DNA of 64,000 bases from assembly GCA_913775095.1 (NCBI GenBank), contig CAJYIW010000019.1:744001-808000 (forward strand). The letters run 5' to 3'. Positions within the stretch are counted from its first letter, which is position 1. Every line of letters starts with the position of its first letter. Under the pieces are notes generated by a model. It was not told where the DNA came from. It saw only the letters and a list, made by a program, of their open reading frames with translations, and did no database searches. A program made the translations under genes and the position numbers. Positions 8,531 to 18,300 of the stretch are shown here, piece after piece. This DNA is from an uncultured Siphonobacter sp. (GTDB lineage: Bacteria > Bacteroidota > Bacteroidia > Cytophagales > Spirosomataceae).

Positions 8531-9669
8531 AAATATTAAATCTCTGTGGTTACTCCTGGGAAATTGGCGGTCCCTCTAAAGTCATTTACGACCATACCAA
8601 TGTTCAAATCAGACTGGGTGCGGAAGTAACCATTCTGACGCCTTTATCGGAGGGCGAGCGACTGTATATCGTACCGGAAGGAGCTAAAGTTATTACGACC
8701 AAACGTCACTGGCTGGCCCGCTTTATTCCCGAATTTTCGCCCGAACTCTGGCAGTATTACCGCAAACACGCTCATGAATACGACATCGTTCATATTCACG
8801 GGCCTTTTCATTTTGCGGGCTGGGTGCCCTTCTGGACTCGTTCGAAAGCGAAAAAAGTTTTCACCGTCCACGGAACCCTGGATCGCTGGGCCATGAAAAA
8901 ATCGGGCTGGAAGAAAAATCTCATTTCTGCCCTTTTTCAGCGTAAATACGTCGAGCAGTGTGACCTCATTCAGGTTCATAACCCCGACGAAGAAGAAGAC
9001 CTGGTTCGTTACCTCGGACATCCTCATCCTCACGTAGTTACCATCAATAATGGCATGTTGTTGTCTGATTACGACCAGTTACCCGCTAAAGGTCAGTTCA
9101 GACAGCAATACGGACTGGATTCCGATACGCCGCTTATTCTGTTTCTCAGCCGGATTAACATCAAAAAGGGTCTTGATTTGTTGTTACCTGCTTTTCAGCA
9201 TATACTCCGGGAATACCCCAAAGCCCGTTTGTTCATCACGGGTCCCGATGATGGCTACCTGAGTTACGTAACGGAGTTCATTCAGAAGAACCACCTGTCG
9301 GAACAGATCAAACTCACGGGTATGCTCACGGGCGAAGACAAACTGAAGGCCATTGTCGATGCCGATGTTTTTGCCTTACCCACCTATTCCGAAAGTTTTT
9401 CACTGGCCGCTCTCGAAGCGATGGTCTGCGGTACGGCTGTATTGACCACCGATCGCATTGGTTTTGGTCATTTACTTAAACAAAATCACGCCGCTGAGCT
9501 TGTTACGCACGAAGTGAAGGATGTAGAAAGAGGATTGCGACGACTCATCAGTGATTCGGCTTACCGCACGGAGCTTGCTGCCAAAGGCCAGGCTTTTGCC
9601 CGCGATGTTGCCGATATTAATAAAGTTGCGACTAAACTGTACCGGGCTTTCGAAGCGTTGATTCGTTAG
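8527..9669 (+). CDS. Glycosyltransferase family 4
   Basis: A 380-residue GT-B enzyme. An N-terminal GGPSKVIYDHTNVQIRLG acceptor region, a HIHGPFHF motif, an LFLSRINIKKGLDLLLPAF start to the donor domain and YSESFSLAALEAMVCG with the E-x7-E-type catalytic pair identify a retaining GT4. The start ATG overlaps the stop of the preceding GT4. It is not a near-identical copy of that neighbour, so the two probably add different sugars or linkages. Confidence 0.85.
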   Translation: MKILNLCGYSWEIGGPSKVIYDHTNVQIRLGAEVTILTPLSEGERLYIVPEGAKVITTKRHWLARFIPEFSPELWQYYRKHAHEYDIVHIHGPFHFAGWVPFWTRSKAKKVFTVHGTLDRWAMKKSGWKKNLISALFQRKYVEQCDLIQVHNPDEEEDLVRYLGHPHPHVVTINNGMLLSDYDQLPAKGQFRQQYGLDSDTPLILFLSRINIKKGLDLLLPAFQHILREYPKARLFITGPDDGYLSYVTEFIQKNHLSEQIKLTGMLTGEDKLKAIVDADVFALPTYSESFSLAALEAMVCGTAVLTTDRIGFGHLLKQNHAAELVTHEVKDVERGLRRLISDSAYRTELAAKGQAFARDVADINKVATKLYRAFEALIR

Positions 9670-9692
9670 TAGGTCCTTATTTCATTGGAAAA

Positions 9693-10616
9693 ATGACCCC
9701 TGCGTATCCTGATTTAACGGTAATACTATTGACCTTCAATGAGGAAAAACACATTGAGCGTTGTTTAAAAAGTTTACTTCCCGTTACTGATAAAATCTTT
9801 ATTGTGGATTCCGGTTCGACAGATCGAACCGTGGAAATTGCCCGTAGCCTGGGGGCCCGGGTGGCTCAGAATCTTTGGGTAAATTACGCCATGCAGTTCA
9901 ACTATGGCATCCAGAATTGTCCGTATGATACCCGGTGGCTCATGCGAATGGATGCGGATGAATATATTTTACCGGAACTGGCCGCCGAAATCGCTCAGAC
10001 CTTACCCAGGGCCGAAGCGGGCGTTTCAGGATACTACATCAAACGGCGGGTGATGTTTATGGATCAGTGGATTCGGCGTGGAGGCTATTACCCTACCTGG
10101 CTGTTACGCATCTGGAGGAGTGGCAAAGGACACTGTGAAGAGTTATGGATGGACGAGCACATCAAAATTTCAGACGGTGACTTACTCCGGATGGAGCATG
10201 ATCTGGTGGATCATAACCTGAACAACCTCACCTGGTGGACGCAGAAACATAACAATTACGCCATCCGGGAAGCCATTGATCTGCTGAACGTTAAGTACGA
10301 TTTTGGAAACGTCGAAATCGTCACTCCCCGTTTGTTTGGAACGCAGGAGCAGCGAAAACGCTATCTGAAGATTAAATACGCCAGTTTACCGCTTTTTACC
10401 CGTCCTTTTCTCTACTTTCTGTTCCGTTATTTCATCAAAATGGGCTTTCTGGATGGGAAAAGAGGCCTGATCTGGCATTTCCTTCAGGGTTTCTGGTATC
10501 GTTTTCTCGTCGATGCGAAGATTTATGAAGTGTACCACCGGGCGGGAATTTCCAAAGACGCCATTGCTCAGTTCTTTTTAACCGAATATGGAAAAGATGT
10601 CCTTGAAAAGCGTTGA
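9693..10616 (+). CDS. Glycosyltransferase family 2 (WaaE/KdtX-like)
   Basis: A 307-residue enzyme: LTVILLTFNEEKHIERCL, IVDSGSTDRTVEIA and the MRMDADEYI metal-binding site form a short-type GT2 domain like WaaE/KdtX, LPS-core beta-glucosyltransferases. A basic and aromatic C-terminal half (FLYFLFRYFIKMGFLDGKRG) resembles the membrane-associating tail of that group. Its last 29 bases overlap the start of the acetyltransferase gene. A core-sugar role is inferred from the family. Confidence 0.82.
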   Translation: MTPAYPDLTVILLTFNEEKHIERCLKSLLPVTDKIFIVDSGSTDRTVEIARSLGARVAQNLWVNYAMQFNYGIQNCPYDTRWLMRMDADEYILPELAAEIAQTLPRAEAGVSGYYIKRRVMFMDQWIRRGGYYPTWLLRIWRSGKGHCEELWMDEHIKISDGDLLRMEHDLVDHNLNNLTWWTQKHNNYAIREAIDLLNVKYDFGNVEIVTPRLFGTQEQRKRYLKIKYASLPLFTRPFLYFLFRYFIKMGFLDGKRGLIWHFLQGFWYRFLVDAKIYEVYHRAGISKDAIAQFFLTEYGKDVLEKR

Positions 10617-11151
10617 TCTGGCCCGTTACCAGCACCAGCCGCAGTATTCGTCCAAGAGCTGGCGAAACCGAATCTGGTTTGTTGTAAACATTCTGTTTTT
10701 TTATACGAAACTACCCGTTCCTGTCAGTTTCAAACTCTGGCTTCTACGCAAATTCGGAGCTAATGTGGGGCAGGGAGTGATGATTAAACCAAACGTTAAT
10801 ATCAAATTTCCGTGGCTACTGGAAATTGGAGATTACGTCTGGATTGGTGAAGAAGTATGGATCGATAATCTCGTACGGGTTCGGATTGGATCAAATGCCT
10901 GCCTTTCGCAGGGAGCCATGTTGTTATGCGGGAATCATAACTATAAATCCACCCGATTTGATCTCATGACGGCCCCCATTACCCTTGAAGAAGGCGTCTG
11001 GATTGGAGCCAAATCAATAGTTTGTCCGGGGGTAACCTGCCGCTCGCATTCCATGCTGGTGGTTGGTTCCGTCGCCACGAGTGACCTTGAAGCGTATGGG
11101 ATTTATCGGGGAAATCCCGCCGCAAAAATTCGCAATCGAGTTATTGAGTAA
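10588..11151 (+). CDS. wcaF: WcaF-type sugar O-acetyltransferase
   Basis: A 187-residue left-handed beta-helix protein. Hexapeptide repeats run from about residue 55 to 175 (LEIGDYVWIGEEVWIDNL, ITLEEGVWIGAKSIVCPGV), and the GNHNY and GNPAAKIRNR segments match colanic acid acetyltransferase WcaF and its relatives, which use acetyl-CoA to decorate exopolysaccharide. Two starts are possible, ATG 10588 and ATG 10597; both overlap the upstream gene. It is the last gene before a 246-base gap that separates this group from the sugar-phosphate transferase; nothing else was recognised in that gap. Confidence 0.8.
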   Translation: MEKMSLKSVDLARYQHQPQYSSKSWRNRIWFVVNILFFYTKLPVPVSFKLWLLRKFGANVGQGVMIKPNVNIKFPWLLEIGDYVWIGEEVWIDNLVRVRIGSNACLSQGAMLLCGNHNYKSTRFDLMTAPITLEEGVWIGAKSIVCPGVTCRSHSMLVVGSVATSDLEAYGIYRGNPAAKIRNRVIE

Positions 11152-11397
11152 TACTTATCCTAGAAGTAATCAAAGGGGCGGAACGTTTTTAGTGACAAAT
11201 TACCCGTTCGCCTCTTACTTAGGATTATTGATTAATTAATTGGCAGACTTTACATTTAAAATCCGGGGAAAGTAAAGTTTGATTAGTAGCTTTGACTATC
11301 AGTACTCATTCTGATATCTTAATGTTGGTGAAGTCTTAGTGAAAAGTAAGTATAGCCCCCCTCTATGCTGCTTGATTGAACCAGATAATCAACTTTT

Positions 11398-12573
11398 ATG
11401 ATCACAGCCTTACGTCAATTCCTCAACGAATCATTCGTTCAGGTCATTATATCTCTCATTGCTGCGTGTTGGCTAACGGTTGAAGCAATTCCTGTTATTA
11501 TTAATATCTCGCGGCTTCGTAATCTGATGGCAGAACCCGAAGCCCGCAGTGCCCACTCCAACCGTACCCCAACGCTGGGAGGTATTGCCATTTTCGCGGG
11601 TACCATGATCGGTTATTTCCTCTGGCTTCCGGATGGAGAAACGCATCTGCACCACCTGGCTATTGCGGGTATCGTCATTCTCTTTTTTACGGGAGTGAAA
11701 GATGACATTCTCGTCATTGCTCCCATGAAGAAGATGCTTGCCCAGATTTTCGCTTCCTCTCTGGTAATTATAGGAGCTGATTTGAGAATAAACGACCTGT
11801 TTGGAATCCTGGGCATTCATCAGATTCCTTACCTGATCAGCATATTGCTTACGGTATTTATCTTCATTGCCCTCACCAATGCCATTAACCTGATTGATGG
11901 CATTGACGGACTGGCCGGCGGCATTGGGCTCATTGCTTCTATGATTTTTGGTTCCTGGTTTCTGCTGAATGGACAGAATGCTCTGGCTATTATGGCCGCT
12001 TCCTTATCGGGTTCTTTGCTGGGTTTTATTCGATTTAACTTCTCGAAGACCAGTAAAATCTTCATGGGAGATACCGGCTCGCTGATTCTCGGATTTGTTC
12101 TGACGCTCTTCGCCGTTAAGTTCATTCACCTCAACACCGGAGCCAATGCTATTCTGGACGCTCCTATTCTGGCTATTGTAGTCCTGATTGTCCCCATTTT
12201 TGATACGCTTCGGGTCTTCATCGTAAGGATCATGAATGGCCGTTCGCCTTTCACTCCCGATAAAAACCACACGCATCACATTCTGATTGCTCAGGGTTTA
12301 TCGCACTTTCAGGCTACCTGCGTGCTTTGCGGTCTGACGCTGTTCCTGACCTGCTTTTTCCTGCTTATTCGTAATTCGGTTACCGCCAATGAAGGGTTAC
12401 TGATTTTGGTAGCCTTATTTGGAGTTTATAACTACGTGAGCTACCGACTCATCAAACGCGTGCAGTACACGGACCCATCGCTTGCGGCTCTGTTGCAGAA
12501 AAAACAGCAGAAACGCGAAGCAAAAGCCCGCCTCAAAAATATCAAGCGGCTGAAAAAAGTATTTGATAACTAG
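11398..12573 (+). CDS. wecA: Undecaprenyl-phosphate sugar-1-phosphate transferase (WecA/MraY family)
   Basis: A 391-residue integral membrane protein with about eleven helices. NAINLIDGIDGLAGG, IFMGDTGSLILGF and the cytoplasmic DKNHTHHILI motif are the magnesium-binding and substrate signatures of polyprenyl-phosphate N-acetylhexosamine-1-phosphate transferases. These load the first sugar onto undecaprenyl phosphate and so start O-antigen or exopolysaccharide units. The C-terminus carries a long basic tail (KKQQKREAKARLKNIKRLKK). It follows the glycosyltransferase cluster as a separate unit and is closed by a strong terminator. GlcNAc specificity is likely but not proven. Confidence 0.85.
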   Translation: MITALRQFLNESFVQVIISLIAACWLTVEAIPVIINISRLRNLMAEPEARSAHSNRTPTLGGIAIFAGTMIGYFLWLPDGETHLHHLAIAGIVILFFTGVKDDILVIAPMKKMLAQIFASSLVIIGADLRINDLFGILGIHQIPYLISILLTVFIFIALTNAINLIDGIDGLAGGIGLIASMIFGSWFLLNGQNALAIMAASLSGSLLGFIRFNFSKTSKIFMGDTGSLILGFVLTLFAVKFIHLNTGANAILDAPILAIVVLIVPIFDTLRVFIVRIMNGRSPFTPDKNHTHHILIAQGLSHFQATCVLCGLTLFLTCFFLLIRNSVTANEGLLILVALFGVYNYVSYRLIKRVQYTDPSLAALLQKKQQKREAKARLKNIKRLKKVFDN

Positions 12574-12588
12574 TTTCATAGGATATAA

Positions 12589-12626
12589 AAAAAATCCCCA
12601 CGTCTGCGAAGGCGTGGGGATTTTTT
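12589..12626. terminator. Bidirectional rho-independent terminator
   Basis: Perfect arms AAAAATCCCCACG (12590-12602) and CGTGGGGATTTTT (12613-12625) enclose a 10-base loop, with A-run and T-run on the two sides. It lies between the convergent wecA-like gene and esterase gene and can serve both. Confidence 0.9.
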
Positions 12627-12637
12627 TGGTAATGCTC

Positions 12638-13462
12638 TTACTTCTTACGGTCGAAATACTGCTTCATGAATAAAGCCTGATGCGTCAGAGCCGTATTCCA
12701 GTAGGACCAGTTATGAGCACCGGGACGGCTGGTGTACTCGTGCGGAATGTTACGTTCGCTCAATTTGTCATGGAGGTTATTATTTACCCGGTAGAAAAAG
12801 TCTTCCGTTCCGCAGTCAATAACCAGAGCCAGCGAGTTGGGCGTTAAGAGGTGGAGCAGGTTAATAACCGTGTGTTTCTCCCAGTTTTCCGGCGACTGAG
12901 CGTAGGTACCTAACCGTTTGGCGATGTCCCAGTTATTGGGGAAAGGCCGAAAGTCTACGCCCCCGCTCATGCTTCCCGCCGCTCCGAACACGTCCTGATG
13001 TTTGAAAGCCAGATATAAGGCTCCGTGCCCGCCCATGCTCAAGCCCGTAATTCCACGGCCTTCCCGGGCTTTTACGGTTTTGTAATGACTGTCAATCCAG
13101 GCGGGTAATTCCGTGGCTACGTACGTCTCATACTTATAGGCAGGGTCGACGGGACTATCAAAATACCAGCTGGAGAAGTTACCATCCGCACAAACAATCA
13201 TCATCTGATGCTGATCAGCCAGTTCGTTGATGGAGAGGTGTTTCCTGGCCCAGTCGCTGTAATTGCCACTGTAGCCGTGCAGCAGATACAGTACCGGAAA
13301 GGCTTTTCCGGACGCATACGAATCCGGTTTGATAACAACAGCCTTGATGTTCTTTTTCATCGAAGCACTGTACGTATCAACTGTATCGACTTTGGCAGCA
13401 AAACTGTACGTAAAGGTAAGCAGGAAAGCCCCGATCAGGGGCAGTATTCGAAAACGTTTCAT
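12638..13462 (-). CDS. Secreted esterase of the D/FGH (PF00756) family
   Basis: A 274-residue alpha/beta hydrolase with an N-terminal signal peptide (cleavage near residue 22-23). The nucleophile elbow GLSMGGHG places Ser142; Asp221 in the GTEDFF segment and His250 in PGAHNW complete a plausible triad, and YLLHGYSGNYSDW is the oxyanion region. The family includes S-formylglutathione hydrolases, mycolyltransferases and acetyl-xylan or feruloyl esterases; the signal peptide argues for an extracytoplasmic carbohydrate or lipid esterase. It could remove acyl groups from a polysaccharide, but this is inference. Confidence 0.8.
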   Translation of the reverse strand: MKRFRILPLIGAFLLTFTYSFAAKVDTVDTYSASMKKNIKAVVIKPDSYASGKAFPVLYLLHGYSGNYSDWARKHLSINELADQHQMMIVCADGNFSSWYFDSPVDPAYKYETYVATELPAWIDSHYKTVKAREGRGITGLSMGGHGALYLAFKHQDVFGAAGSMSGGVDFRPFPNNWDIAKRLGTYAQSPENWEKHTVINLLHLLTPNSLALVIDCGTEDFFYRVNNNLHDKLSERNIPHEYTSRPGAHNWSYWNTALTHQALFMKQYFDRKK

Positions 13463-13525
13463 TAGGAAAACAGGAAGCGGTTAGTAAATAAACAATCAGC
13501 CGCGAATATCCGAAACTTCCTGAAA

Positions 13526-14113
13526 TTAAGGCTGAGGCAGGCGATTTAAAAACATAGCCATTTCATTCATGGTCAGAATCAGATCGATGGAGGCATGCTG
13601 AATGGCATGATGAGGCATGAAGGGCGTTTGAGCCGTGGAAGGGTCCTGCACAATGGTTAACCCGCCGGCTTTTTTGATGGCGATCAGGCCCTGGGTTCCG
13701 TCGGCGTTCGCTCCTGACAGCAGGATACCAATGGCCTTTGAGCCGTACACCTCGGCAACTGACTCGAAGGTTACGTCTAGCGAAGGTCGGCTGTAGTTAA
13801 CCTTTTCGGACGCATCGAGGGCAAACATGGTTTCATTTTCGATCAACAGGTGATAATCGGCCGGGGCTACGTAGATGGCTCCTCTCTGAATGGAATCTTT
13901 ATCTTCTATTTCCGCAACGGGAATTTGGGTTTTCATGGCGAATAAATCGGCCAGTGAGGAGTCCACGGAATTTTTTCGGTGAAGAACAATGATCAGCGTA
14001 TAAGAAATCGGGGTTTTCAATAGGGGAAATAATTTCATTAATGCATCAATACTTCCGGCCGAACCACCAATCACGACCACTTCAGAAGCATCCATTAATT
14101 TATTTTTCGCCAT
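13526..14113 (-). CDS. cheB: CheB-type methylesterase domain protein
   Basis: A 195-residue protein made only of the CheB catalytic domain; no receiver domain precedes it. Ser18 (IGGSAGS), His45 (VVLHRKN) and Asp138 (LSGANADGTQG) match the Ser-His-Asp triad of CheB, which removes methyl esters from glutamates or deamidates glutamines of chemoreceptors. Its start overlaps the end of the CheR gene by 19 bases, so the two are coupled. With no receptor nearby, the target may be a non-chemotactic sensor such as the neighbouring hybrid kinase; that is speculation. Confidence 0.85.
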   Translation of the reverse strand: MAKNKLMDASEVVVIGGSAGSIDALMKLFPLLKTPISYTLIIVLHRKNSVDSSLADLFAMKTQIPVAEIEDKDSIQRGAIYVAPADYHLLIENETMFALDASEKVNYSRPSLDVTFESVAEVYGSKAIGILLSGANADGTQGLIAIKKAGGLTIVQDPSTAQTPFMPHHAIQHASIDLILTMNEMAMFLNRLPQP

Positions 14114-14904
14114 ATTTTTTCTCGGGTCAATTGTTTGTAATGAGGGTTAACGCTTGAAAACTTCAAGGTCTCTTTAGACCCCAGAGCCAGATAACCCAGG
14201 GTGCCCAGACTTTCATCAAACAGTTTCAATACTTTTTCCTGTAAGTCCTTATCGAAGTAAATCAACACATTGCGACAGAGAATCAGATCGAATTCATTGA
14301 AAGAGCGGTCTGATACAAGGTTATGGGTTGAAAAGATCATCTTTTCCCCCAGACCCTCGCTGAATTTTACCTGGCCATAATTAGCGATGTAATACGAGGA
14401 GAAATCGTGCTTCCCCCCCGATTCAATGTAATTCTCTGAATACAGCTTCATGTGGCTCATGGGAAAAATGCCCCGGCGGGCTTTCTCCAGAACGGTTGGA
14501 TTTAAATCGGTGGCGTACAGCAAAGCTTTATGCAGCAGATTCGCTTCCTGCAAAAGAATGGCCATGGAATAGACTTCTTCCCCCGTGGAACACCCCGCAT
14601 GCCAGATACGAATAAAGGGCTTTACGGCCAGCGTCGGCAGTACTTCCGTTCGCAGATACTGATAAAACGTCGGGTCCCGAAACATCTCGGTCACGTTGAC
14701 GGTCAGTTCCTCCACAAAGCGTTTGAGATACCCGGCATCGGATTTAACGCGGTATCGTAATTCAGCAAAACTGGGAAATTTATCAATCGTACAAATCCGC
14801 TGAATGCGACGCTTTAACGAAGCTCGGGAGTAATTATTAAAGTCGTACCCGTATAGTTCATACAGGTCATTCAGCAGCAGGTCTATCTCTTCCTCTTCAA
14901 TCAT
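14095..14904 (-). CDS. cheR: CheR-type protein-glutamate methyltransferase
   Basis: A 269-residue two-domain methyltransferase: an N-terminal helical domain to about residue 75 and a SAM-binding domain with WHAGCSTGEE at 101-110 and a RNVLIYFDKDLQ motif near residue 210, both CheR hallmarks. It would methylate receptor glutamates using S-adenosylmethionine. It lies 6 bases after the single receiver gene and overlaps cheB. Together with the kinases it forms the CheB-CheR-kinase arrangement common in Bacteroidota that lack flagella. Confidence 0.88.
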   Translation of the reverse strand: MIEEEEIDLLLNDLYELYGYDFNNYSRASLKRRIQRICTIDKFPSFAELRYRVKSDAGYLKRFVEELTVNVTEMFRDPTFYQYLRTEVLPTLAVKPFIRIWHAGCSTGEEVYSMAILLQEANLLHKALLYATDLNPTVLEKARRGIFPMSHMKLYSENYIESGGKHDFSSYYIANYGQVKFSEGLGEKMIFSTHNLVSDRSFNEFDLILCRNVLIYFDKDLQEKVLKLFDESLGTLGYLALGSKETLKFSSVNPHYKQLTREKIWRKIN

Positions 14905-14910
14905 GGCCTT

Positions 14911-15279
14911 CTAGTAGTCACGTCCCATTAGTTCCAGTAACCGCTCTACATCAATGGGTTTTGAAATGTATTCCGTAGCCCCTGCCCGCAGGCACTTTTC
15001 CCGGTCTCCCACCATAGCCTGAGCCGTTACGGCAATGACAGGGGTATGTTTCCGGTTTTCCAGGGCCTTAACCCGTGGAATGGCCTCGTAGCCATCCATT
15101 TCGGGCATCATCATGTCCATCAGAATCACATCAATGCTTTCTTCCGTTTGCAATAGTTCCAGAGCCTCCTGAGCACTGGTGCAGGACAGGCACTCAAACC
15201 CTCTGGAACGCAGTGTAGCTTTCAAAGCGAAAATATTTTTAGCATCATCGTCAATGATGAGCACTCGTTTCTTTTCCAT
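14911..15279 (-). CDS. Single-domain response regulator
   Basis: A 122-residue lone receiver domain. Acidic pair in IIDDDAKN, phospho-acceptor Asp55 in ILMDMMMPEMDG, Thr in VTAQAM and Lys in SKPID are all present. No output domain follows. ATG 15279 is chosen; a TTG 27 bases further upstream is possible but adds only a polar leader. It is closely similar to the third receiver domain of the adjacent hybrid kinase (same IFALKATL/IFSLSKAL layout and TAQAMxGDREKC segment), suggesting a duplication and a shared phosphorelay. Confidence 0.88.
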   Translation of the reverse strand: MEKKRVLIIDDDAKNIFALKATLRSRGFECLSCTSAQEALELLQTEESIDVILMDMMMPEMDGYEAIPRVKALENRKHTPVIAVTAQAMVGDREKCLRAGATEYISKPIDVERLLELMGRDY

Positions 15280-15309
15280 TCGGGTTCTTTCGGATGAGGT
15301 GGGCAAAGC

Positions 15310-18300
15310 TTAGGAACGTTCATACAACCAGACACGTAGCAGCGAAAGCAGCTGATCAATGTCAACGGGCTTGGTAATGTAATCCGACGCACCCGCCTGA
15401 ATACATTTCTCCCGGTCACCGGTCATGGCCTTGGCCGTTACGGCAATCACGGGCAGGTCTTTCCAGAGGTAATTTTCACGAATCTTCCGGGCCGTATCGT
15501 AACCGTCCATCTGTGGCATCATCATGTCCAGCAGAACGATATCGATGGTCGAATTTTCATTTAATTTTTCGAGAGCTTCTTTGCCATCCAGAGCCGTAAT
15601 CACGTTCATCTGGTAGTTTTCCAGAGCTTTAGACAGGGAGAAAATATTTCGAATGTCATCATCCGCCACCAGGACATTTTTCCCCTTAAGAATTTGACTC
15701 AACTCACCCAGTTTTTTGTATCGGCCCTCTTTTTTCTCGCTTGGCTTGTTATCCTCCACCAGATGCAGAAACAGCGATACTTCGTCCAGCATTCGCTGAT
15801 AGGAATGAGCCGTTTTCACGATGATGGAGTCGGCGTATTTTTTGATCTTCAGTTCCTCCGACAGCGAAAGACTTTTTCCGGTGAAAATAATAATGGGCAG
15901 GCTTTCAAAATCGGGATCTTTCCGGGCCTGTTCGAGCATGTCGTAAGCTTTGGAATCCGGGATGCCCATATCCAGAATAACGCAGTCAATGTCTTCCCGG
16001 CGAAGGGCCAGGATGCCTTCTGACACGTCACTCCTTAACTCTGAATTGATATTAAAACTCTCCAGGAAGTAAGCCAGTGCTTTCGCGTGCTTGGGGTTGT
16101 CTTCAATGATCAGCACCTTTTTGGCGTTCCGATTCAGGACGTATTCAATTTTCTCGAACACATCTTTCATCTGCTCGAAGGCCATGGGTTTGTTCACAAA
16201 GTCAATTGCCCCTTTCAGCATACTTTCGTTCTTCATCTTGTGGGAAGACATGATATGCACGGGAATGGGTCTGGTTTGCGGATCGGCTTTCAGGGCATCC
16301 ATTACTTCCCACCCACTCATCACCGGAAGCTGAATATCCAGCAAAATACCCGCGGGCTTGTAAATACCCGCCAGTTTCAACCCTTCGTCTCCCCGCACGG
16401 AAACGATACCTTTGTAGCCCTGCTTCCGGGAATACTCAAGCAGCGACTTGGCAAAGGCCGTATCATCTTCAATGATCAGAATGACTTTGTCATCGGGGTT
16501 AATAGACTGCCGGTCGTCGGGTATATTCGGGGGAATCGTAGTGCTGATGAATTCAGGAATCCGTTCCTTCGGGGTTACAACCTCAGGTTTCACTTCCTCT
16601 GCTTTAACGGACTCGGTTACTACGGGTTCGGACGTGTCAATGCGACTTAGCGTAGAAACGGGTATATGAAGCGTAAATTCACTGCCCTGATTTACTTCAC
16701 TTTTTACTACCAATTCCCCGCCTAATAACTTCACCAACTCCCGACTGATGGATAATCCTAAACCCGTTCCGCCGTACTTGCGTTTCGTAGAACCATCGGC
16801 CTGCTGGAAGGCTTCAAAAATCAGATGTTGTTTCTCTTTAGGTATGCCAATGCCCGTATCTTTTACGATAAAGCAGATGGAATTTTCGTACTTATTATCT
16901 TTCTGAACAATCAGGCTAACCTCTCCTTCTGACGTAAATTTAATGGCGTTGGAAAGCAAGTTTTTAAGGATCTGTCCCAATCTCAGGCGATCGGTTTCAA
17001 TAACGGGAGTAGTATTTTCCGAAATGTGGACTTTAAAATCAAGTTTTTTATCCCTGGCTAAAGGAATAAACAATGATTTTAATTCGTCCGTAATGTCATT
17101 AACGGCTACATTCATGAACTCGAGCTTCATTTGCCCAGCTTCGATTTTTGAAAGATCCAGGATCTCGTCAATCAACCCAAGCAATCCATTTCCTGAATTA
17201 TTAATAACCTGAGCGTATTCTACTTCATCTTTCGAAAGGTGGGATTCATTGTTCTCCGCTAATAAGCGACTTAACAACAGAATAGAATTCAAAGGCGTCC
17301 TTAATTCATGGGACATGTTGGCCAGAAACTCCGATTTATAGCGGGTCGTAATTTCCAGCTCTTCGGCCTTTCGCTGAATTTCCTCGTTTTTTTCTTCCAG
17401 TAATAAACTACGTTCTTCCAGTTCAGTATTGGACTGCAATAATTCCTCCTGCTGCACCCTTAATTCTTCTTCAGAAGCCTGTAATTTCTGAGACTGAGCT
17501 TCAAGTTCTGCATTGAGGTTCTCCAGTTCGTTGTGCTGAGCCTGTAATTCCTCCGCCTGCGACTGCGTTTCTTCCAGAAAATTCTGCAGTTTAATGTAGT
17601 CAAGAGCCGCATTCACGCTGATGGCCATGTCATCTTTATTGTCCCGAATGAATGTCATTTCCAGCTCGGTGGGCGTCCTTAAAAAGCCAAGTTCCACTAC
17701 GCCAATGCACATATTTGCGTACACCAGAGGAATAATAACCAGGGAAGCAATGGGGGTCTGCCCTAAGCTGGACTCTACCACCAGATAGTTTTCAGGCAGA
17801 TCATTGATGATCATTACCTGTTTTTCTTTAATAGCCTGCCCGATCAGTCCCTTCTCAATGTGTACCATTTCGGGAGCATTACTGGCTGCGTAACTGGAAA
17901 TCAGCCTGTAGCTCAGATCTGAGTCCATGAAATAGACGGTCCCAACGGGTATTTCGAGGTAATGAGTAAGGGTTTCTATTAATCCGGAAGCCAGTTTTCG
18001 GGCATTACGCTCTCCATTAATGGCATTGCTTAACTCCACCGAACCGGTTTGTAACCAGTTTCTTCGTTCCAGGTCATTGAAGCTGGTTTCCAAAGATTCA
18101 ACCATTAGATTGAGAGCCTTCCCGATCCGCCCCAACTCGTCGTCTTCTATATCTTTACTACGGGCCGTATAATCCCCTCCGGCGATCCGCCTGGTGATGC
18201 CTTCCATTACTGAAATACGGCGACTGGCATCTAAATACTCCTCTTCCCGCTCAATCTGCTGCCGTAGTTTAGTATCCAGTTCATTTTTTATCCGGGTGTA

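Noticed and set aside
11152-11397. Small gene or regulatory RNA between wcaF and wecA-like genes
   Set aside because: No coding frame or convincing stem was seen; only a TAGCTTTG word without a matching -33 element.
16087-16650. 187-codon plus-strand frame inside the hybrid kinase gene
   Set aside because: Opposite-strand shadow of a strongly conserved kinase and receiver region.
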